Origin: an uncultured Lentisphaeria bacterium
GTDB taxonomy: Bacteria > Verrucomicrobiota > Lentisphaeria > Victivallales > Victivallaceae
Length of the DNA: 7,290 nucleotides
NCBI GenBank assembly: GCA_903821255.1
Contig: CAIJKT010001036.1
Span: 1-7,290 of the forward strand
Reading direction: 5' to 3'
This document shows positions 1-4,687 of the stretch, piece after piece. Positions within the stretch are counted from its first letter, which is position 1. Every line of letters begins with the position of its first letter. Below the pieces are notes generated by a model that ran no database searches, was not told where the DNA came from, and saw nothing but the letters and a program-made list of their open reading frames with translations. The position numbers and the translations under genes are program-made.

Positions 1-1
1 G

Positions 2-520
2 TATTTCAAACCAATGGGCGCGGTTAATTTCGGAATGTCCGGTGATCTGACCGGGCATCTGCTCTGGCGCATCACAGACGGAGAGCAACTGAAAATCAAT
101 CCAAAGATAATTGTGTTGCTTATCGGCACTAATAATCTGCATGGAGCCGCTCCTTGCTCCGCAACGCAGGTAGCGGAAGGAATAAAAGTGATCATTGACA
201 TTATCAGAAAAAAATCGCCGGACAGCAAAGTCTTATTGCTGGGAATATTACCGCGCAGTTGGGATGAGGCGGCAGTGAAGAAAGTCGGGGAAATTAATTC
301 TATTATCACCGGATATGCCGACAACAAACAAGTCTTCTACTTTGACGCAGGCCCGGCTCTACTGGACAAAGACGGTAAGGTAAGCAAAGAAATTTTCCGG
401 GATGGAATACATTTGTCGCCGCATGGATATGAGCTTTTCGCCCAAGTGCTATTACCGGGAATTAAAAAGCTTTCACCAGAGTCCCAAGCACAAAAACTTA
501 ATTTAAGTGAGAAGAAATGA
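2..520 (+). CDS. SGNH/GDSL-family esterase, PAF-acetylhydrolase Ib-like (5' end outside window)
   Basis: The frame is open from position 2 to the TGA at 518-520 and gives 172 residues. There is an ATG at 14, but the codons before it continue the family alignment, so the true start lies upstream of the window. Numbered from that ATG, the visible SGNH blocks are: block II NFGMSGD at residues 5-11, followed by HLLWR; block III GTNN at 38-41 with the oxyanion-hole Asn40; and block V DGIHLSPHG at 130-138 with catalytic Asp130 and His133. Block I with the nucleophilic serine is missing only because of the window edge. The order and wording (LWR, IGTNN, LGILPR, HLS.HGY) closely follow the catalytic subunits of PAF-acetylhydrolase Ib. 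Bacterial relatives usually remove acetyl or other acyl groups from sugars, so a glycan deacetylase role is inferred from family and neighbours. The stop overlaps the next gene's start (ATGA). Localisation is unknown without the N-terminus. Confidence 0.9.
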   Translation, partial: YFKPMGAVNFGMSGDLTGHLLWRITDGEQLKINPKIIVLLIGTNNLHGAAPCSATQVAEGIKVIIDIIRKKSPDSKVLLLGILPRSWDEAAVKKVGEINSIITGYADNKQVFYFDAGPALLDKDGKVSKEIFRDGIHLSPHGYELFAQVLLPGIKKLSPESQAQKLNLSEKK

Positions 521-2826
521 GATCATCTTTTTTAATAGTAATAGTCTTTTTGTGTCTTATTTGTTGCCAGGCGGCTGAATTACCACTCTGGGATAACGGC
601 AAAACCGAATACATCATCGTCGCCGGCGATAAAAACGGCGATTTTGACAGCTTTGCGGCAAAAGAACTAAAAGAGCACTTAGACAAAAGTTCCGGACTGA
701 GCTTTAAAACTATAAATGCCGTATCGCCGGATGTAAATAAATATAAAAAGCGTATTTTTGTCGGAGACTCTGATTGCGTCCGTACAATCTTAGGCACAAA
801 TGGAATCAAAAACTTAAAAAATCAGCAATCACTGGTAACCGCCAAAGGTGACGATATTATTCTTATTGGCGGTGGTGAGCGCGGCACCACCTACGCCGTG
901 TATGACTTTTTAGAGGATGAGATTGGGTGCCGCTGGTTTGCGCCGGCTCCTGATGGCACATATATCCCTGAATATTCTAAAAAATCTATATCAGGCAAAA
1001 CAATTACTAAACAGCCGGCTTATTCCGGGTTTCGCGGCATACATACACTGGCCGATTATCCCGATGAATTTTCTGTTCCTTTTCTTTATCGCAATCGCGG
1101 GAATTGCGGGGGACGCATTGATGGGCGCAAAGTTTCCGGGATGACGGCTGAATTTAAGTTAAGGGACATGGGGCACGGCTTTTTTCTGTATATGCCGCCA
1201 GACGATAAATACAAAAATTATTACCAGTGGAAGGAACCCAAAACTTATTTTTCTGAACATCCGGAATATTACAGCATGGATAAAAGCGGCAAACGCACCA
1301 AAGACGGACAACTGTGTTTTGCCAATAAAGAACTGCGCAAAGAATTCACCCGCAGAATTATAGAAAGAGCAAGTTCTTACGATTATAAAGGTGTTTTCAC
1401 CATCGGAGCCAATGATTGGCCGGGTAATTACTGCTACTGTCCCGAGTGCCGGAAATTGGAGGCTAAATACGGTTGCATAGGTGGACCTTTATACGATTAT
1501 ATTCTGGAATTATGCCTCTATTTAAAATATAATTATCCTGGAATTGTCATTTCCACCTTGGCCTATCGCAAGGCACAAAGCGAAGTACCTCCAAAAAATA
1601 TTCTCCGCATGCCGGATAATTGGCTCTGCGATTTTGCCCCGATTGACGACAGCGAAACTCAGCCTTTAGATGGTACGCAAAATCAGGGAACTCTTAAAAA
1701 TCTGCAGGATTGGCACAAAATCGCCAATAATATCAGCTACTGGTTTTATATCTGTATTCCTCAGCCTTATGGCGTATGCAAACGTATTCAGCGTGATTTA
1801 CAGATAGCCAATCAAAGCGGAGTACAAAATATGGCGCTTTGCGGCAGCGGCAGCGTGGAAGTCTTTGAACTTCAGCAATATTTGTTTATGAAACTAATGC
1901 AAAATCCTGATATGGATGTAAAAAAGGCGATTGCAGAATATACAGATTATCGCTACGGAGCCGCCGCTCCATTGATGCGTGAATACATCGAAGAATTGGA
2001 AGCGTTGTGGGGAAAATCCAACGCATTCATTGCGTGGGATTCCCGCCCTACCGCAATACCATATGCCGCAGTTGAAAAAATATTGCAATGGGAGAAAAAC
2101 TACGACAAAATGCTGGAGTTGACCAAAGATTCTCCGGTGCATAATAAAAATATACGCATCGCCCGTATCGGATTGGATGTATTTTTAGTAAGCAAGCTTG
2201 CCGGTAAACCCAATGCCATTGATTTAAATCCGATCATTAAACGCAGTCTAGATTTATTACGCGAAATAGTAAGCGTGCAACGTATCGGTAAATGGAATGC
2301 CAATATTTATCGGACAATTTTAGAGGACGGAGAATTGTATTCCAAGTTAAAAGACAAATCTTTACCTCCTGAATTAAAAAATCCCAAACCGGAAAAGGTC
2401 CAGCGCCTTTTGGTCAAAGGTAATTTTAAAGATCCGGATTCATCCGCCGGTTCTGTAGTCAAAACATTGCTCGATAAAAGTACTGGCGTAGCTGTTGAAA
2501 AAGGCAAGGGGATTCCCTACGGTTACTATGACCGCCAAGGTAAAAAGTTTGATATGCAGGGTAAAATTGAATTCAAAGATATTGTACTTGGCAAATATAA
2601 GCTATACTATCTTGGGCGGACGATGATTTCCAATGACAGCATTATTTGGATTGGTTCCTGGTTTCACCCCTATAGTATCGGACGCTTTTCTCAGGTCGGT
2701 AACGAAAAGTTAAAGTATGATATCTATGCTAATCTTAAATTTTCAGGTCCATCTTTCGGATCCAATGACAGCGACAAAGACGCAGTATATAAAGATCAGT
2801 TATTTATTGTGGAAGTAAGTGAATAA
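517..2826 (+). CDS. Secreted DUF4838 protein with alpha-glucuronidase-like N-terminus
   Basis: This is a 769-residue protein. ATG 517 is the first start after an in-frame TGA at 508-510. It overlaps the upstream stop (ATGA) and has only a weak purine-rich GAGAAG before it. Residues 1-20 form a signal peptide with hydrophobic core FLIVIVFLCLI, probably cut near QAA; the cysteines there do not make a good lipobox. Residues about 30-160 resemble the alpha/beta domain before the barrel in GH67 alpha-glucuronidases and GH20 enzymes: FAAKELKEHL, RIFVGDSD, then TTYAVYDFLEDEIGCRWFAP. Residues about 200-480 match DUF4838, a TIM-barrel-like domain, with HPEYYSMD (248-255), GQLCFAN (264-270), GANDW (297-301) and the cysteine cluster C306-x-C308-xx-C311. 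A helical part (about 480-620) and a beta-rich C-terminal region (about 625-766) follow; I do not recognise the latter. It probably acts on extracytoplasmic glycans. The reaction is not established from sequence, and no catalytic residue is assigned. Confidence 0.88.
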   Translation: MRSSFLIVIVFLCLICCQAAELPLWDNGKTEYIIVAGDKNGDFDSFAAKELKEHLDKSSGLSFKTINAVSPDVNKYKKRIFVGDSDCVRTILGTNGIKNLKNQQSLVTAKGDDIILIGGGERGTTYAVYDFLEDEIGCRWFAPAPDGTYIPEYSKKSISGKTITKQPAYSGFRGIHTLADYPDEFSVPFLYRNRGNCGGRIDGRKVSGMTAEFKLRDMGHGFFLYMPPDDKYKNYYQWKEPKTYFSEHPEYYSMDKSGKRTKDGQLCFANKELRKEFTRRIIERASSYDYKGVFTIGANDWPGNYCYCPECRKLEAKYGCIGGPLYDYILELCLYLKYNYPGIVISTLAYRKAQSEVPPKNILRMPDNWLCDFAPIDDSETQPLDGTQNQGTLKNLQDWHKIANNISYWFYICIPQPYGVCKRIQRDLQIANQSGVQNMALCGSGSVEVFELQQYLFMKLMQNPDMDVKKAIAEYTDYRYGAAAPLMREYIEELEALWGKSNAFIAWDSRPTAIPYAAVEKILQWEKNYDKMLELTKDSPVHNKNIRIARIGLDVFLVSKLAGKPNAIDLNPIIKRSLDLLREIVSVQRIGKWNANIYRTILEDGELYSKLKDKSLPPELKNPKPEKVQRLLVKGNFKDPDSSAGSVVKTLLDKSTGVAVEKGKGIPYGYYDRQGKKFDMQGKIEFKDIVLGKYKLYYLGRTMISNDSIIWIGSWFHPYSIGRFSQVGNEKLKYDIYANLKFSGPSFGSNDSDKDAVYKDQLFIVEVSE
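2811..2815 (+). promoter_or_regulatory. Ribosome binding site of the GH20 gene, inside the DUF4838 gene
   Basis: GGAAG lies 10 nt before ATG 2826 and within the last codons of the upstream gene. With the TAATG overlap it supports translation of the GH20 gene by re-initiation or coupling. An in-frame TGA at 2820-2822 excludes any earlier start. Confidence 0.55.
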
Positions 2827-4367
2827 TGTTAAAGATTTTTCATATTGATGGTAATTTTGCTCTTTGGCGACAGGATACGATTAAAAAACTTTTAACTGAT
2901 GTCGCCCATATGGGTTATAACACCATTTTGTGGGAGCTTGAAAACCAGGTACAACTTGACACGCTAAAAAGTGCGAATCTGCCGGAGGCAATGAGCAAGA
3001 GTGAATTTAAAAAGTTGCTTAATTTCGCATCATCGCTAAAACTGGAAGCAATCCCGGCACTGCAAACGATGGGACATGCAGAATATGTATTGCTGAATCC
3101 AGATTTTTTTAAATTCAGGGAAAATCCGGCAAGACATGATTGTTACTGTACGTCTGAACCGGATGTTAGAAAATTCTTAAAATCGCTGATTGACGAATAT
3201 TTATCAATCTTTGGTGAGGTTAGATTTTTTCACTTAGGAGGTGATGAGGTTTATGAATTTGGTTCTTGTCCGGCTTGCAAACAAAGGATCGCCAAGGTCG
3301 GACATAATAAATTTTATTATGAACACCTTGAGGAAATCAGCGATACGTTGTTTCAAAAAAATATTCGTCCCGGAATATGGGGTGATATGATGTTGTCGCA
3401 TTATGAAGATATAATCAATGTATCTAAAAAATTTGTAATCTGGGATTGGAATTATTGGCATGGCTCCGAAAAATTAATTAACAGCGACGAAATAATAGAA
3501 AAATTTCCTGAATTAAAAAATAAAAGCGGTAAAGTCAATGGTTTTTATACTGTTGACTTATTGCAAAATAATGGATTTGAAGTCATTCGCTGCTGCGCAA
3601 GCCGCAGTGCCGGTGATCATGTGTTTTTGCCATCATACAAGATACATGCCGATAATATTTTAGGCACGGTAAAATTGGCAAAAAATCGTGATTTGCTTGG
3701 TATATGTATGACCAGTTGGTCTTTGCGTTTAATCAATTATCAAATGCAAATGCCACTCGTTAATTTGTTATGCAATGCGTTGAATTCCCGGCAAGCAAGA
3801 TCGAAAACAATACAAATGCGTCAGTATGAAACGTATTTTGGCGTTGCCGGGGCAAAGCATTTTTACCGTTTTACAGACAAACGGCTTGAATATCATCCCT
3901 TCAATATCACCAACCGCATCGGATTGCAATGGAATAATTTAAAAGATCAACTGCCGGCGCCCGCGGATTTGATTGAACAAAATATCAAGCAATACAAAAA
4001 AGACCCGGCAAGGTGGGCGGATCGTTACGAACAATTGGCGAAAGCAAAAAATCAAATGCAACTTTTTAAGTCAAATTTAGTCAAAACTTTAAATGTTGCA
4101 GAGCATAATAAGAAATTGTTGTCCGCATATCTGGAAGCAACCCAATATTCAATCATCTATCTTGACGTCATTGAGGCGGTTTTAAAAAAATCGGATAATT
4201 CGGCTTTTGATATTGCCAAAGTAGAAGCGCAATTAAAACAATTAAAAACATATTCTTATAATTTATTTTTGCGAGAACAAGCCGAGATATCAGCAAAGAC
4301 AAAAATAAATATTCTTTGGAATCCATTGATAACATATTTTAATCTGGATACACTAAAATCAATATGA
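2826..4367 (+). CDS. GH20 beta-N-acetylhexosaminidase, hexosaminidase D-like, no signal peptide
   Basis: This 513-residue protein begins directly with the TIM barrel (FHIDGN, then DVAHMGYNTILWELEN at about 25-40) and lacks the GH20b domain found in front of many GH20 enzymes. The key motifs are: QTMGHAEYVL at 80-89, matching the family's QxxGHxE; HLGGDEVYEFGSC at 136-148, with the catalytic pair Asp140-Glu141 of substrate-assisted GH20 hydrolysis; GIWGDMM at 183-189; VIWDWNYW at 204-211; and TSWSLR at 296-301. The pattern GHxE plus DEVY.xG.C is that of hexosaminidase D, a non-secreted GH20 group known to favour beta-galactosaminides. The length is similar to those proteins. From about residue 320 the chain is mainly helical and rich in Lys and Gln. 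No signal peptide is visible, so it should be cytoplasmic and release terminal GalNAc or GlcNAc from imported oligosaccharides. The start shares one base with the preceding stop (TAATG). The family call is firm; the substrate is inferred. Confidence 0.9.
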   Translation: MLKIFHIDGNFALWRQDTIKKLLTDVAHMGYNTILWELENQVQLDTLKSANLPEAMSKSEFKKLLNFASSLKLEAIPALQTMGHAEYVLLNPDFFKFRENPARHDCYCTSEPDVRKFLKSLIDEYLSIFGEVRFFHLGGDEVYEFGSCPACKQRIAKVGHNKFYYEHLEEISDTLFQKNIRPGIWGDMMLSHYEDIINVSKKFVIWDWNYWHGSEKLINSDEIIEKFPELKNKSGKVNGFYTVDLLQNNGFEVIRCCASRSAGDHVFLPSYKIHADNILGTVKLAKNRDLLGICMTSWSLRLINYQMQMPLVNLLCNALNSRQARSKTIQMRQYETYFGVAGAKHFYRFTDKRLEYHPFNITNRIGLQWNNLKDQLPAPADLIEQNIKQYKKDPARWADRYEQLAKAKNQMQLFKSNLVKTLNVAEHNKKLLSAYLEATQYSIIYLDVIEAVLKKSDNSAFDIAKVEAQLKQLKTYSYNLFLREQAEISAKTKINILWNPLITYFNLDTLKSI

Positions 4368-4422
4368 ACTTTCTCTTAAAATAATTTTACAAAAATTAGA
4401 AACGTAAACTTATGGATTATGA

Positions 4423-4502
4423 AATGTTCCGCGTCTTGCAATTAACTAAAACTATTTAGGAACTTAATCAATGAACATTGTCTTGATGAACTGCGGAACA
4501 TT
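4423..4502. repeat. 10-nt perfect inverted repeat with 60-nt spacer
   Basis: AATGTTCCGC at 4423-4432 is the exact reverse complement of GCGGAACATT at 4493-4502. The left arm's GTTCC (4426-4430) could pair instead with GGAAC at 4459-4463, giving two mutually exclusive folds in RNA. The spacer contains further short inverted repeats. The right arm lies between the two boxes of the weak promoter candidate. The repeat could be a regulator binding site, a folded leader or trailer RNA, or the trace of a small mobile element. No known operator is recognised. Confidence 0.5.
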
Positions 4503-4673
4503 GCGGATTATACCGCGCAAAAATCAAAGAAATTAATGCGATAACTGCCTGGCATAAACGTGACAGACAAAAATGAAAAAATAGTACGCAATTTTATCAA
4601 TAAAAAAACAATAACAGTGAGAAACAAAAGGAGGACTACTGGAACAAACGATTCTAATTTGAGTAATAAACAT

Positions 4674-4679
4674 AAGGAG
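4674..4679 (+). promoter_or_regulatory. Shine-Dalgarno site fixing the start of the beta-helix gene
   Basis: AAGGAG ends 8 nt before ATG 4688, an ideal spacing. An in-frame TAA at 4673-4675 rules out any earlier start. The next in-frame ATGs, at 4793 and 4799, fall in the signal peptide's hydrophobic core and have no comparable site, so 4688 is preferred. Confidence 0.8.
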
Positions 4680-4687
4680 AACAGGGA

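Larger units (their letters stand above)
4368..4687 (+). other. AT-rich intergenic region, no convincing gene
   Basis: These 320 nt separate the GH20 gene from the beta-helix gene. All frames are broken by stops within short distances. The longest pieces (for example 4446-4541 and 4560-4691 in one frame) lack good starts or ribosome binding sites and resemble no family I know. Visible structure: the 10-nt inverted repeat listed separately; CAATG-AA-CATTG at 4469-4480; ATTAA/TTAAT at 4441-4445 and 4464-4468; and GCGG-ATTATA-CCGC at 4503-4516. A weak sigma70-like pair, TTGATG (4483-4488) and GATTAT (4506-4511) with 17-nt spacing, matches four of six bases in each box and could start transcription of the downstream gene. 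AGGAGG at 4629-4634 has no ATG, GTG or TTG at normal distance. No GC-rich hairpin followed by a T-run was found, so the upstream operon's terminator, if any, is not of that type. Confidence 0.7.

Noticed and set aside
14..16. ATG at 14 as the true start of the esterase
   Set aside because: Codons 2-13 are in frame and continuous with family block II, and the catalytic serine block must lie further upstream, so the gene begins outside the window.
517..579. Lipoprotein signal in the DUF4838 protein, because of cysteines 13, 16 and 17
   Set aside because: The residues before the cysteines (LICC, FLC) do not give a standard small-residue lipobox, and a QAA site fits signal peptidase I better.
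4503..4522. GCGG-ATTATA-CCGC hairpin as a terminator
   Set aside because: The stem is four pairs and is followed by A residues, not a T-run, on the + strand. The - strand also lacks a T-run after it.
4446..4541. Open stretch reading like a protein tail, with DELRNIADYTAQKSKKL
   Set aside because: It is only about 32 codons between two stops, has no start with a ribosome binding site, and matches no family I recognise. It could be a gene remnant, but nothing confirms that.
4629..4634. Perfect AGGAGG sequence
   Set aside because: No ATG, GTG or TTG lies 5-10 nt downstream and the local frames close quickly, so it does not support a gene.
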